Made by a program: the position numbers and the translations under genes. From contig MSJI02000250.1 in NCBI GenBank assembly GCA_001931905.2, forward strand, positions 1 through 46,020: DNA of 46,020 nucleotides, written 5' to 3'. Positions 9,879-20,356 of the stretch are shown here, piece by piece. The notes under the pieces are model-generated. The model worked only from the letters and a program-made list of their open reading frames with translations. It did no database searches and was not told where the DNA came from. The stretch's first letter is position 1, and each line of letters begins with the position of its first letter. Origin of the DNA: Cladosporium sp. IMV 00045 (Eukaryota; Ascomycota; Dothideomycetes; Cladosporiales; Cladosporiaceae).

Positions 9879-10793
9879 ATGACGAGATTGCTCGATCTCC
9901 CTTCCGAACTACAGACTTCCATTTTATCTTTCATGAGTCGTCGAGAAGACATCCACAACTGGATCGGTGTTTGCAAACCACTTGCGCTCGCCTTCGAAGA
10001 CTCCCGATTGTGCCTCGTTTCGGCTTGCAAGAACAAATATTGCATCGGTGTTGATTGTGAAAACCCCGAGCTTGTCTCGCTGACTGTCTTCCGTGCATCA
10101 TTATACACACGACGTCGAGATAATGAATGGACGATGAAGGCTGCACGGAATCTATTCGCTGGATGTCTATATCGTAGCACAAACGATGGATCGAATGCAT
10201 ACGCTGTTGTGCAAACCGCCTTGGAATATCTCGACGAAGACGATATCAACGATACTCTGGAACACAAAGCCTCACTCGACCGCGCCACAGCATCACTGGC
10301 CGCCTCGTGGGCTCGCGAAGAGTACATGATGGCAGCTAAAGATGTTTCCGATCCTGGTAAGGCCGGCCGCTTGGCTGAGGCAATGGTCGACCTCCTGCGC
10401 GAGCAGGAATCACCGATCTCGCAAACGTCCCGATACTGGGCGGAAGAGCACCTACTCTGGATCATCAGCACGGAGAAGGCTAGCGAGTTCGCCCAGGAAG
10501 TCCTCGATCGTATCGCTGAGCATGAGAATTTCCATTCGCACGCTGCGCAGGAGTGGGCGGCTGCGAGTTACAAGCTCATCAAGCAGCACGGGAGCCAGGA
10601 AGAGGCGAAGAAGTTTGCCAAGAGCATGCTTGATCGCATTTTGCGGTACGAGGAGGCTGCCGCTCATGCTGCAGAATTGCAACGGAAGCAGAGTAATTGG
10701 CATTATTCTACGCAGAGCAGCTACGCTCAAAGCTACATCGATCGAAACATCGCCTCTTCTCATCCTGCCCAGGAGTTGGCGGCGGAAGCTTGA
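9879..10793 (+). CDS. F-box-like protein, short form
   Basis: A single exon encodes 304 residues. Residues 4-46 read as an F-box: LLDLPSELQTSILSFM followed by the I-W-IGVCK and L-A-FEDSRL positions. The rest is mostly charged and alpha-helical, rich in Ala and Glu, with no recognisable substrate-binding repeat. The open frame extends upstream without break to 9687, but the ATG at 9879 follows a pyrimidine/CA leader and places the F-box at the N-terminus as usual. F-box proteins bind Skp1 and recruit substrates to SCF ubiquitin ligases. The short helical C-terminus is not one I can assign to a named subfamily. Confidence 0.72.
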   Translation: MTRLLDLPSELQTSILSFMSRREDIHNWIGVCKPLALAFEDSRLCLVSACKNKYCIGVDCENPELVSLTVFRASLYTRRRDNEWTMKAARNLFAGCLYRSTNDGSNAYAVVQTALEYLDEDDINDTLEHKASLDRATASLAASWAREEYMMAAKDVSDPGKAGRLAEAMVDLLREQESPISQTSRYWAEEHLLWIISTEKASEFAQEVLDRIAEHENFHSHAAQEWAAASYKLIKQHGSQEEAKKFAKSMLDRILRYEEAAAHAAELQRKQSNWHYSTQSSYAQSYIDRNIASSHPAQELAAEA

Positions 10794-11294
10794 GAAGACC
10801 GACGAGAACGATCAACTGACGAACAAATCCAGAAGGCGGAGTGCGCCAAAGGGAGGCGAGCATTTACTCATGAGAAACGATCAACCGTATCCAGTCGAGC
10901 TTAAGCCGGGTTCTAGTTCAACACAGTACCGGCAGGGCATTTTGATGGGAGTAGCCGATCCAGGCTTTATCATGGAGGCTCTGGAGAGGCCAGTGTATAT
11001 TATGGCGTTAAATGTTTTATTTCAGCGTTGGGTTCGTGTGGCGGTCCTGGAATTTTCTGGTCACACGGGTATAGCACAGCAGGGCGTTGAAGGTACAGAC
11101 TGAAGCTTGCATTTGTACGAATCTCCTGGCCAGACTGAACAACAATGAGCGTATTCAAGCTGAAATGCAGAATTGCTGGCGTTCAGGACTTTTTGTTTTC
11201 TTGTTCGCAACACAGGGCGAGCTTATGTCAAAGCGCATACCAGCCCTCGTACGCTGACTGCATGACCAATAAGAAAGTAACCACAGCGTCGGCT
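10794..11294. other. Convergent 3' regions, no gene recognised
   Basis: A 501-nt spacer lies between the 3' end of the F-box-like gene and the 3' end of the minus-strand secreted protein. A reading frame continues through here, but it is the shifted frame of the F-box gene and has no start of its own. Confidence 0.5.
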
Positions 11295-11850
11295 TTAAGC
11301 CTCAGTCTCAGCCAGGCACGCCGTCACAGTCGCCGTTCCGGTCGAGCCTGTGACTGTCTTCCTGCCGCCGACGCAGACCGGCCCGCGTCCTAATCTAGGA
11401 TTGATAACAGTCTCTGTATCCAAAGCGCAACCATCGCAATCAATTGAGGTGGTGGAAGTCTTTGGGAAAACGGTAATAGTACAACCGAAAGGCGCCGTGG
11501 TTGTGATGGTGCTCGTGCAGTCTGGCAGGGTGGAGCAGGAAGTCACGGTGGTCGTGCCTGGGACTGTACTCGGGGTAGCGGGACAGAGCTGCGATGTGTG
11601 TTAGCTGTACCGAAGCGGTGTTAGATACATGTACGGATGTGCTTGGTTGACGGACCATGAAACACATGATGCCGGTTGTCGTCGTGGCGAGCGCGCAGCC
11701 GTTACAGTCGACATACGAGGTTTCCGTAGAGCTGCTTGCTGGCGGGCAACATCTGGCCTGCTCGGAGATGGTGGTTGTGCACGCCTGGCTGATTTCTGCG
11801 CTAGCAATGCTGGCAAGGAGCCAGATAGCGATCTGGTATGGCAAATGCAT
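11295..11850 (-). CDS. Small secreted Cys/Thr-rich protein with repeated VDC-GCAL motif
   Basis: Minus-strand exons 11850-11656 and 11588-11295 encode 162 residues. Residues 1-18 are a signal peptide (MHLPYQIAIWLLASIASA). The mature part is rich in Thr, Ser and Cys and contains a motif twice: YVDCNGCALAT near residue 47 and SIDCDGCALDT in the second exon. This suggests an internal duplication of a Cys-stabilised unit. The 67-nt intron begins GTCCGT and ends CGCAG, with a CTAAC branch site. A TATATA element lies about 55 nt upstream. No known enzyme domain is visible. Secreted Cys-rich proteins of this sort are often cell-wall or effector-like, but that is inference only. Confidence 0.78.
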
Positions 11851-11904
11851 TGTCGGTAGTCGTATGATGCTGCTGGGTCAGTAGATGGTACGTAGAGGTG
11901 GGTC

Positions 11905-11910
11905 TATATA
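11905..11910 (-). promoter_or_regulatory. TATA box of the secreted Cys-rich gene
   Basis: TATATA (within TTTATATAG on the minus strand) sits about 55 nt upstream of the ATG at 11850. The role is inferred from position. Confidence 0.5.
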
Positions 11911-12398
11911 AAGACGAGCAGCAACAAGCAAGGGCAGGTCAGGAGGGTAGACCTGGGGTGCAGCTATTGACCACATCGTTCCTGCAGACACGAGAAATTG
12001 CAATCAAGCTGTTGAATCCCAAAAGCCATTCGGTTACTTTGTGGCTGCAGAACGGGAACCACGTGAGGGCTGGACCTATAACGTACGACCATAAGCCATG
12101 TGGCGACCAGTCGGGCATGAGCCATTTGCAATTTCATATGAAGGATCGTAAGATGCCAGCTGAGGTGAGCTCGAAACAAGCTCGCACAAGTCCACACACG
12201 ACTTGCGCCAATGTGAGAGACACCATTGAGTGAGTAGTTGATCAAAAGCAATCAACTGGTGGTAGTTCACTGTCAGACTTGCCCAAAATTGAGAATTGGT
12301 ACAACCATTAATACGACGACATGACGACCAAGATGCTGACCATCTACAACCGCAAATGTGCCACCCGGCGGCGGCGGTGAAAGCAAAAGCAAAAGATG
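11911..12398. other. Intergenic, no gene recognised
   Basis: Between the secreted-protein promoter and tRNA-Gln only short frames without motifs occur. A GC-rich GGCGGCGGCGG run lies just before the tRNA. Confidence 0.45.
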
Positions 12399-12503
12399 AG
12401 GTCTTACCCGGAATCGAACCGGGGTTGCCGGAAGACTGGTATACTCGCTCATTGCTGAAGAGATGATCAGAATCCGAAGTGCTAACCGCTACACTATAAA
12501 ACC
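12399..12503 (-). tRNA. tRNA-Gln(CTG) with a 33-nt intron
   Basis: On the minus strand GGTTTTA pairs with TAAGACC and the discriminator is T. The D arm lies in GTGTAGCGGTTAGCAC and the T arm is CCCGG-TTCGATT-CCGGG. The anticodon stem TCGGA/TCCGG (T-G wobble at the top) encloses anticodon CTG (plus 12468-12470). The intron occupies 12434-12466, after position 37. The mature sequence closely resembles known fungal tRNA-Gln genes. Confidence 0.9.
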
Positions 12504-13670
12504 AGGGGGTTGCTCGCGCGTTGTTGCTGTATCCCATTCGTCTCTAGCGATTCTTATCGCGTGGGTAGTGGAGGCACTTCTCAGATGATGAGCAACAAAG
12601 CAACTCGAGCTCTGTGTATACCCACAAGCTCTCCAGGATGACGATATGCTCACGCGAAAACATGGGCGGAAGCTCGGAGTAATCGTATTGCTGAGGGATC
12701 ACTGACAGAAAGGTCATGTACTCCCAGCCCTCTCGCGGTCATTGCGTGTGGCAGGAGGCGCGTTTTCGGCCACAAAGATGCATTCCATTTGATGCTGTCG
12801 CACCACCCGCGTCCATCACATCGTATTTTGAGCTCAGCCGGTGAGGTGAGGATTCAAAAGAACACATCACATGGTCATACAAGCGTGAGCGCGTATATTT
12901 GACTGTTGCCCTCGTCTTGTTCTCCCGACATGAGTGTATCTCAACCCGTCTGTCTTCCTTCTCTTGCCAGGCTCGGTGTTGTCCTCTCCTAGTCCGCAAA
13001 GCCTTTTCGCTCATGGCACAGCAAAGATCCATGCTCGTTCAGAGGATACCGGGATGGATGATGAACACGATAGTCGCAAGGGTGATGGTGGAGGTCGCAT
13101 TGGGTTTGGGAAGAAGCAGGTGAAAGAACACAGTATGGCATTAAGCAATTTCATGATGGTCGTCGCCGGATACGAACAATATGGTGTGTATCTTTGAGCT
13201 GTTGTCACCAAAACATATACGGCGGTATATCGTCGCCAGAGGACAGATGGCAGTGTTCATGAATCGGGTGCTTGACGGTCTCCAGGGACATGGGAAAGCG
13301 CCAAGAGAGTCATCCATATCTCCTCATCGTCTTTCGGAGACTGTTCCGCCTTGTCCGAAGCCTTCGCCTCTTGGACATCATCATCCTGGCACCATCGCAA
13401 CGAGCGCGTGCTGTCGCCAGGGAAGTGTCTGAATACTTTTCATTTCTATCGTTAATATCTATTTGCCTCCGACTTGGTATTTCACCATCGCCAATATAAC
13501 CCTGACCAGGCCGGGTTCCTGGAGATCGCCACTTTCTTCGCAAGCACAGCACTGCAACATCGAGCGCAAGCTAGGCGACTACTGTCTAAATCATCAAGAA
13601 GCAGTTGATGAAGCTCTACTGGCTATGAGGGAGTCCACTTGAGACTCGTCCCGCATCACGGCGTGCGACC
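12504..13670. other. Intergenic, no gene recognised
   Basis: Several short frames overlap on both strands, most around 12.9-13.5 kb, but none has a start, motif or intron pattern I can support. The final part is the upstream region of the first tandem F-box gene. Confidence 0.45.
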
Positions 13671-15511
13671 ATGTCCAGCCCAATCTCGTCTCTTCCAGCC
13701 GAACTTCTAAGCCGGATCTTCGAAGAGCTGTCGGATCACCGCCCAGACATATCAGCCTGTCGGCTTGTCTGCCAGCGATTTAGGCATCTGAGCTCGCCGT
13801 ATCTGATCACCAGCGTTGTCCTTGCAAAGCGACTGCGAGAAATCGCCAAATGCCATGAAGTGGCGTGCCACCCATACTTCAGCCGGCATGTCACTGGTCT
13901 CATTTACGACGTGAGCTATTGGGACCCGTACAGTGCTGGTAATTTCGACACGTATGTCGATGATTGCGAAAGCATAGAAGACAGCGCTGTGCGGCGGTTC
14001 ATTGATGAAGAGTATCTGCGCCGCGTGCGGGCCGAAAGCGAATTCTATTCTTCCTTCTTCCGCAACAACGGCGAGCCTTCACTGGACGCTGCTACACGAT
14101 TTTTCCAGACACTCGAACGCCCTTGGAGCAAGAACGAGGCGCTCATCGATGTTGAGCTCAAAGAATCCATTTTTGAGAGCCATGATGATCCCTCTTCCAT
14201 CGCCGATCGCATGGGTGCTCGGCAGAGCTTTCCAATTTACAAGAGGTACTACAGCACCCACAAGGCTCTTGACACCAATGGAGAGTACGGTCAGATTATC
14301 AGGCAGGCGATCAGCAAATTCCCAAAGCTACGGCACATCCAGTTTACAGATTACCGAGGCCTTGCGCGCCCGGGCGAATGCTATATTGACCTATGCACTC
14401 GTCTGTTCGGCAACATCCGAGAGCCTGAGCGCTGGAACAACATTGAGTACACTGGCGAAGTGACAAGCGAGGTGCTCACCGCTTGGAAGATCATCATGGA
14501 CGTCAAGGGAGAACTTCGATCACTCTCTTTCGGTCCTCATCCGTTCGAACAGCGGTGCAATTCGACAGACCCGCTAGCGCTTTACAAGGAAGCACAGTTC
14601 CTGGCCACAGAAGAACTGAAGTACGAAGACTCGCAAGCCAGCAGCCTGTGGGAAGCTCTCGATGGCGAGGACATGGAAGTTGCTGGAGATGATACTCCTA
14701 GTGGATCTGAAAATGGCCACGACTGGGCGAAGTTGTTCAACGGCTTGCGGTCGCTTCGTCTGCCTCTTTTCATCGAAGAGTCTCTTCCCTCGCCGACCGA
14801 AGGGCTGGGTCTCGAAATCTCCAGACTCCTATACTCCATCCCCGACACCCTCGTACACCTCGCGCTCGTCGCCAAAGGGCCCATAGACGGCTTCATCCAG
14901 CACGAAGATACACCCGCCTGCCTGCAAACGCTCGAGCCTTTCAACGAAATCGTGGCCAACCTCCGACTCCCCCGCCTGCAAACTCTGGAGCTCGAAGGCT
15001 GGGTCACCGACTTCGGCCATCGCGTAAATTCCTCTACGCCCACGCCGCAACGTTACGCACGCTGCATCTCATCAACATCTTCTGCTGCGGCGACTGCTGG
15101 GACGAGGACGAAACGGAGGAAAGCGACATGTGGCCTTTCGGCTACTTCGTGGCCAAAACGATGAATCTGACCGGAATCGAAATCCACCAATTCGAGCACC
15201 AACGCTTCCCGCCTTTCACAGCGGAAGATCTCGAGGGCGTCGAGCAGCAAAGCTGGCTCGTGGATCCGCTCGATACCACGCCTGGCGATTGGGATGAAGA
15301 CGTACATGAGGATCGCCAGTTTGAAGAAGACGATGATGATCGACCACACATTTTGGATGCGCCCAGGCTGGAGAAGGTCTGTTTGGCGGGCAGGCCGAAT
15401 CAGGTGCATAGGAGAGTCAGACCGCAGCATTTGGTCGGGCTGACGGATGCGCCTGGGAGGACGTGGCGGGGGCCTGGGTATTATTGGACGAGGAGGCCGG
15501 CATACTGGTGA
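13671..15511 (+). CDS. F-box protein, first tandem copy, with an apparent frameshift
   Basis: The F-box is at residues 5-50: ISSLPAELLSRIFEEL, then CRLVCQRFRHLSSPYL. A long LRR-like region follows. The first frame ends at 15164 with an unlikely, Ser/Thr/Lys-rich tail. Moving by one base at about 15020-15024 opens a frame that runs to 15511 and starts with FLYAHAATLRTLHL. This matches the FLKAHAETLRQIHLFGCFC segment at the same place in the neighbouring paralogue (15882-17921). So the coding sequence is 13671-15511 with a missing or extra base near 15022, either real or a sequencing error. An intron reading (GTAAAT donor 15024 to an AG at 15118) would also restore frame, but it removes the conserved segment and has no branch site. 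The role is inferred as an SCF substrate adaptor. It lies 370 bp upstream of its paralogue on the same strand. Confidence 0.82.
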
Positions 15512-15881
15512 CGAGGGACGAATATGAATGTACTGATTGATATCATGGCAAACGACCGGCGGACCATTTGCAGCTCGATCTCAAGAAAAGCGTCGATAAT
15601 GTGACCAGAAACATACTACGCTCGGAAGCCAGAAAACCTATTCGAGCCTCCATACAATAAATGGCAAACGAGTATTGATTCATTGGTATGTATAATAAAG
15701 TGACAGGTAATATTCCATTTAAGTCGGCCTATACTTAGCCGTTGCCCAGACTACTCTCTGCGGAGCCGTCCGAATACGGCTAGCGCGACACGTCGCGTGA
15801 GCTGGCAGCTTCTCATTGGAAGATTCCCAAAGCCGCGACTGTTTGTCTCGCAGCCGTTGATGTTCCTTATAGACGACAAAA
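15512..15881. other. Spacer between tandem F-box genes
   Basis: A 370-nt spacer that is AT-richer near 15.66-15.72 kb and contains AATAAA-like sequence (CAATAAATG and ATAATAAAG), probably the 3' end of the first copy followed by the promoter of the second. Confidence 0.5.
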
Positions 15882-17921
15882 ATGAATATCACTGCTGTTC
15901 TCCACTCTTTTCTCTCTGGGAGGCTCCGAGACTCAAACCTTCCAGACCCGGAGGCCAACCGTCCGAGGCATGAGGCTGCCCCTTCAGAACCGGAGGTCAT
16001 CGTCCTGGATCCAGAGACAACTACATCATCAGACATTGCCATACGACCAAAGACACACTCCTCAAAAATGGCTGTCGACAACAGTCTCAACGACAGATCA
16101 CCCATCGGAGTAATGCCGCCCGAGCTGCTCGCGAGAGTGTTCTCGTTCATCAACATCCCTCCTGCGATCGACATTGCCACCATTGCAAGTTGTAGGCTTG
16201 TATGCAAACAGTTTCACAACCTCAGCTCACCTTATCTCATCACGACGGTCGTCATCGCGGAGCGGATCCCTGAGCTCAAGAAGTTGCGAGAAGTGATGGA
16301 TCATCCGTACTTCCACAAGCACGTCACCCACCTTCTCTGGGATGCAAGTGCCTATGAGGAGGCTTTGTTCGACGATCCAAGACAATACCATGAACGTTGG
16401 CATGATCTTGACACGAATCTAGAGTCGAGCGAAGTTGCATTGGCGCTTTCACGAGACACTCAGAATGTCGAAGATTTGCTGGCGTTTGACCCACGGCCCC
16501 GAGAGCCCGAAGATCCAAGGCCAGACTCTCAGGAGCTCCCCGGTGACAGGGCGATTGGCAGGGACCGAAGATTAGATCAATACCGCTACGGCGATATGGC
16601 CAGTCATCTAAGCGCGTCTTCTGGGTATTGGGATTACCAGCGAAGGTGGCTCAACCAACGATCATGTCGGGAGAACGAATTGGCACTGCGATACTTGCAT
16701 TGGGCATTCGCAAAATTGCCCAAATTGAAGCACTTGAGCTATACAGACTGGCGAGCGCTTTCCCGGTACGGCGAGAGTTTCGAAGACGCGAGCAATCGAA
16801 TGTTTTCCACTGTCGTTCAGCCAAAATATATGGATGAAGTTTTTCCAGACGCACGCGCGACAGCGACAGACGGGCTCCCATTCAGAGTCTTTCTCGAAGA
16901 AGTCTCGCGCATCGCTCCTAACCTCGAATCCCTCTGGATCGGCCAGAACAACTTCGACATCCCCGAACTGGGCATCGACGTTGGAGAATCAAAGCAAAAA
17001 TCGGTCTTACGAGGTCCATTCCTGGACGAAAAGTACTTCTCTTCAAGAAAACTTCGGTCGAAATGGAATGTAATGAGATCGATTCGTTCGCTTCGCCTGC
17101 CTGTAGACGTACCCTCCGATGATTCATCAGCTTCGCCAGACGATAATTCGCCGCGGAGAATGGCCCACGACATCATGAAGCCACTTGAGCAGACACTGCA
17201 AAACCTGGTTTTCCTGGAGCTTACCACGCACTTAGAGTATCCGGATAACAGTGAACGGGACATATACTTGAACAATGCGACGCTTTCCCATATCCTTGGC
17301 AACCTCAAGTTTGAAAGACTGCAATCGATTGTGCTGCGAGGCTGGGAATTCGACATGAGCGACATTGGGAATTTCTTGAAGGCGCATGCCGAAACACTGC
17401 GTCAAATCCACCTTTTCGGGTGCTTCTGCATAAACGAATACGTCGAGGCCTGGAACGCCGCTGTGCATTCTTTGGGACCAAAGACTGTGCTTGAAGGCGC
17501 AGAGGTCGTCAACGTGCGGTTTGAGGGCCTCAGCGACAGCCCAGAACCGGTACATGTGTGTGGGCATCACGTGGAATCAAGCAGTGCCGTCTGGAGTTCG
17601 TCCACAGAGGACGATGTCGACTACCGACGCATAACGATGGATGAGATCGACGAGTCGCAACGTCACTTTGACCTTTTCCATCAAAAGATACATCCATTTG
17701 ACAAATACGACGTTGGACTTCCGATCGATCAACGTCAATTCACCATCAAACAACTCCGCGAAAACATGTATTATCATCCAGTCCGAGATTGCGTGGGTGA
17801 GCGACCTGATTTCGAACGCGCCATACTTGGCAAGCAAGAGAACGCCGTAACTAGGTTGGGTCGCTTGACTTTGCCCGAGAGGCGGAATCGCTGGCAACAG
17901 ATTCCGATCTATCCAAAGTAA
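15882..17921 (+). CDS. F-box protein, second tandem copy
   Basis: A single exon encodes 679 residues. An N-terminal, probably disordered extension of about 70 residues precedes an F-box at roughly 75-121 (IGVMPPELLARVFSFI, then CRLVCKQFHNLSSPYL). The next stretch shares HPYF-KHVT-L with the upstream gene, and the C-terminal half contains LRR-like leucine spacing (LQSIVLRGWEF, FLKAHAETLRQIHLFGC). An alternative start at 16068 (AAAAATGG context) would give 617 residues and remove the extension; both starts are plausible. Homology to 13671-15511 over most of its length points to tandem duplication followed by divergence. It converges with the TauD gene, leaving only 90 bp between stop codons. 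Its substrate is unknown. Confidence 0.88.
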   Translation: MNITAVLHSFLSGRLRDSNLPDPEANRPRHEAAPSEPEVIVLDPETTTSSDIAIRPKTHSSKMAVDNSLNDRSPIGVMPPELLARVFSFINIPPAIDIATIASCRLVCKQFHNLSSPYLITTVVIAERIPELKKLREVMDHPYFHKHVTHLLWDASAYEEALFDDPRQYHERWHDLDTNLESSEVALALSRDTQNVEDLLAFDPRPREPEDPRPDSQELPGDRAIGRDRRLDQYRYGDMASHLSASSGYWDYQRRWLNQRSCRENELALRYLHWAFAKLPKLKHLSYTDWRALSRYGESFEDASNRMFSTVVQPKYMDEVFPDARATATDGLPFRVFLEEVSRIAPNLESLWIGQNNFDIPELGIDVGESKQKSVLRGPFLDEKYFSSRKLRSKWNVMRSIRSLRLPVDVPSDDSSASPDDNSPRRMAHDIMKPLEQTLQNLVFLELTTHLEYPDNSERDIYLNNATLSHILGNLKFERLQSIVLRGWEFDMSDIGNFLKAHAETLRQIHLFGCFCINEYVEAWNAAVHSLGPKTVLEGAEVVNVRFEGLSDSPEPVHVCGHHVESSSAVWSSSTEDDVDYRRITMDEIDESQRHFDLFHQKIHPFDKYDVGLPIDQRQFTIKQLRENMYYHPVRDCVGERPDFERAILGKQENAVTRLGRLTLPERRNRWQQIPIYPK

Positions 17922-18011
17922 TGACAACTTCGTCTTTGAAACATTGAATTTACGGCCGTCTTACACCAATTATTAGTTAACATTCATTCAAAGCATTTGG
18001 CAGCCGCTGCG

Positions 18012-19312
18012 CTACTCATCCACCGCGGCGAGGCCCAACGCCTGTCTTCTTGTCGGCGCATCCGCTCTGAAGATCGGCTTCTCCGCCAGACTGGTCACGC
18101 GAGTACCATGGCGTGGCTCCAAGCCCCCATAGTCATATGAGGCATTGTGCATCGTGATCCTGCAACCCCAAACTGTCAGCACCAGATCAGACATGCTCAA
18201 ACATACGCCATGATACACACCTATTATCCCACAGCGCACTGGAGCCCTGCGTCCACCGGAAACGACATTGGATGTCGACATTGCTCTCGTAGACCTTGAA
18301 AAGGTACTGCAGGATCGCATCGCTTTCGCCATCATCCAGGCCAACGATACGCTTCGTCATGGCACGATTGACGTATAGACTCTTCCAGCCAGTGACTGGG
18401 TGCACGCGAACGAGCGGGTGGCTGCGCTCAATGTACTTCGGCCCAGCGTTGGGGTCGTCGCGGTCGAGGTATTGATGTGCGGAGCGGTATATGGCGTAGC
18501 GGCCATCGATGATCTTGCGGAACTCGGGCGAGAGCTTTTCGTATGCAGAGTAGCCGGAGGCCCAGAGAGTGTCGCCACCGATTGTCGGCACAGTGTCGTT
18601 GTGCAAGTGTGTGATACCAGCTGGCTGGCGCTCATGTACGCTGGAAGATCGTCAGCATTCTCGACCTCCAGGCATCCAAGACTCGACCACCTTACAGATC
18701 AGTATGCCAGCCCTGCGTACCGATTGGCTTCCTGAAGCTAGCTCCAGTCTCGGACTTCTGCAGATCCGGCCAGATGACGGTGGTACCCTGCAGCCCAGGC
18801 ACGTGTGGCACTTGAGGGTGAATCTCGACTTCGCCGAAATACTTGCCCAGCTCCAACTGTTTCTGCGGGCTCAGATCCTGGTCGCGGAAGAAGACCACAC
18901 TCCTCTCCGCAATGAGCAGCGCAAGCTCATCGCGCTGCTGGCCAGTGAGGTCCTTGAGCTGCAGGCCGACAATCTCCGTGCCAATGTGAGTTGTGAGGTC
19001 TTTCACTTCTTTGGCGGCGGAGAACAGAGCAGTTTTCTTGGGATCAGCGCGCGTGCCGGCGCCGATGTATTCGCGGTCTTCGTTGCGGATGGCGTAGACG
19101 TCTTGGAGGTAAAGTGGGCGCGCTGGGCGGTACTGCCAGCTTGGTCAGTTTAGGTTGCAGCATGAGCAGGTTCTGCGACGTACTGGGTAGCCTTCGCTCA
19201 GATCGATGCCGGCCTTTTCGAGTCTTGCTCTGGTCGGCCCGGGGAGGTTGAGGTTGTCTTTTCTCGGCTGGGCGTAGTCGACTATTTCGGGAACGATTGC
19301 CACGGGCGCCAT
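18012..19312 (-). CDS. TauD/TfdA-family 2-oxoglutarate- and Fe(II)-dependent dioxygenase
   Basis: Four minus-strand exons (19312-19184, 19132-18696, 18640-18221, 18159-18012) give 377 residues, the usual length of fungal taurine/sulfonate dioxygenase-like proteins. Introns of 51, 55 and 61 nt all have canonical ends and keep frame. The iron triad is visible as WHTDL (His about 186, Asp about 188) and the distal His of WDNRITMHNA (about 333). Arginines in EPRHGTR (about 345 and 349) fit the 2-oxoglutarate-binding positions. The family couples 2-oxoglutarate decarboxylation to hydroxylation; sulfonate members release sulfite, while others act on different acids. The gene is transcribed away from a Dal5-type transporter starting 1,044 bp upstream, which suggests a shared substrate. 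It is cytosolic as far as I can see (no signal peptide). Confidence 0.93.
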
Positions 19313-20356
19313 TCTGGAGGTTTCTGTTTGGCTTAAGGAGGTGTTTTATTATGCAGCAGAGTGCAAGAAATGGAACGAGCAGTGTTCTTCATCTGCTAGC
19401 TTACAGACCTTCAAGCTCTCATTTATGTCTCACGCCCTGCCGCCTTCGGCCGTGTGCGTCGCTGCGGCATGTCAACAAATCAATTACTTGCTTACCCAAC
19501 CATCGTTCCTATCTATACGAACCCCGCATACGGTCGATGCATGAGTCGCGCACGCGATATAACGTGCAACGTGGTTGTGGTCGTTCAGTGCGATATGCTG
19601 GCTGATGGCGCAATCCTTCCCCGCAAGCTTGCAATCCACGCTAAGGCAGCGTATCGCTCTGCAGAACTCCCTCTCTTGTGGTATGTTTATCTGCATGGCA
19701 TTTTGAAGCGAATCAATGATGTTAATAGAAATTACCAATTGCAAAAAGTGTACCAAGTTCACAGTCTTGCGCAAGAGATCTGTCTGACTTTCGCAGCCAA
19801 TGAACAAGCCCGTTTGAAACACAGCGGTACATATCTTCAGCCACGTGCGAACGACCGTTACGGTCAACCTCCCGAGCACCTAATGGCCCGCCGCCATCAC
19901 GATAGACCTACATTGAGACTGGTCGAGCAGATCAAGCCATGCTTTGCAACGGCAGTCTCAGTTACCGGCATCCGTTCCCCATTCGAGGCGAAACACCACG
20001 GACGAAGATTATCAAGCAACAACGATAAAGCCCTCAGCACTAGACATTTCTACTTCCGATCTCGCTCCATGCTGCTACATTGCAAGTGTTGGCCTTTCTG
20101 GCGATCATGAGTGGTGAGCTTCTTCTCCCGAGTCGTGTGGTACCCACTCTTGTATGCTGGCATTGAATTGCGTGCGTCCTATCCATCATGGCGAAGCATG
20201 CCTAGGCCGGTCTTGCTCATCTTGTACATTTTGCACGTTTGATCTTGAAGTATTTCTTGGAGGAGAATCTCAAGTCCAACGGCCATTACGCCTTCCCTCA
20301 ACACAACCGTTCCTTCGTCGTCTGTTCGCCCGAGGGAGGCAACCGCCACCTTCACC
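19313..20356. other. Divergent promoter region between dioxygenase and transporter
   Basis: A 1,044-nt region separates the two divergent starts. A 218-codon open frame at 19454-20110 has no motif, and I take it as chance. No obvious conserved operator was found by eye. The region must hold both promoters. Confidence 0.6.

Noticed and set aside
10342..11103. Plus-strand frame of 253 codons
   Set aside because: It is the shifted frame of the F-box-like gene at 9879-10793 with a chance extension.
15024..15118. Intron with GTAAAT donor in the first tandem F-box gene
   Set aside because: It would remove the segment conserved with the paralogue and has no branch site; a frameshift explains the data better.
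19454..20110. Plus-strand frame of 218 codons in the dioxygenase/transporter spacer
   Set aside because: Composition is unlike a protein, no motif, and it spans the divergent promoter region.
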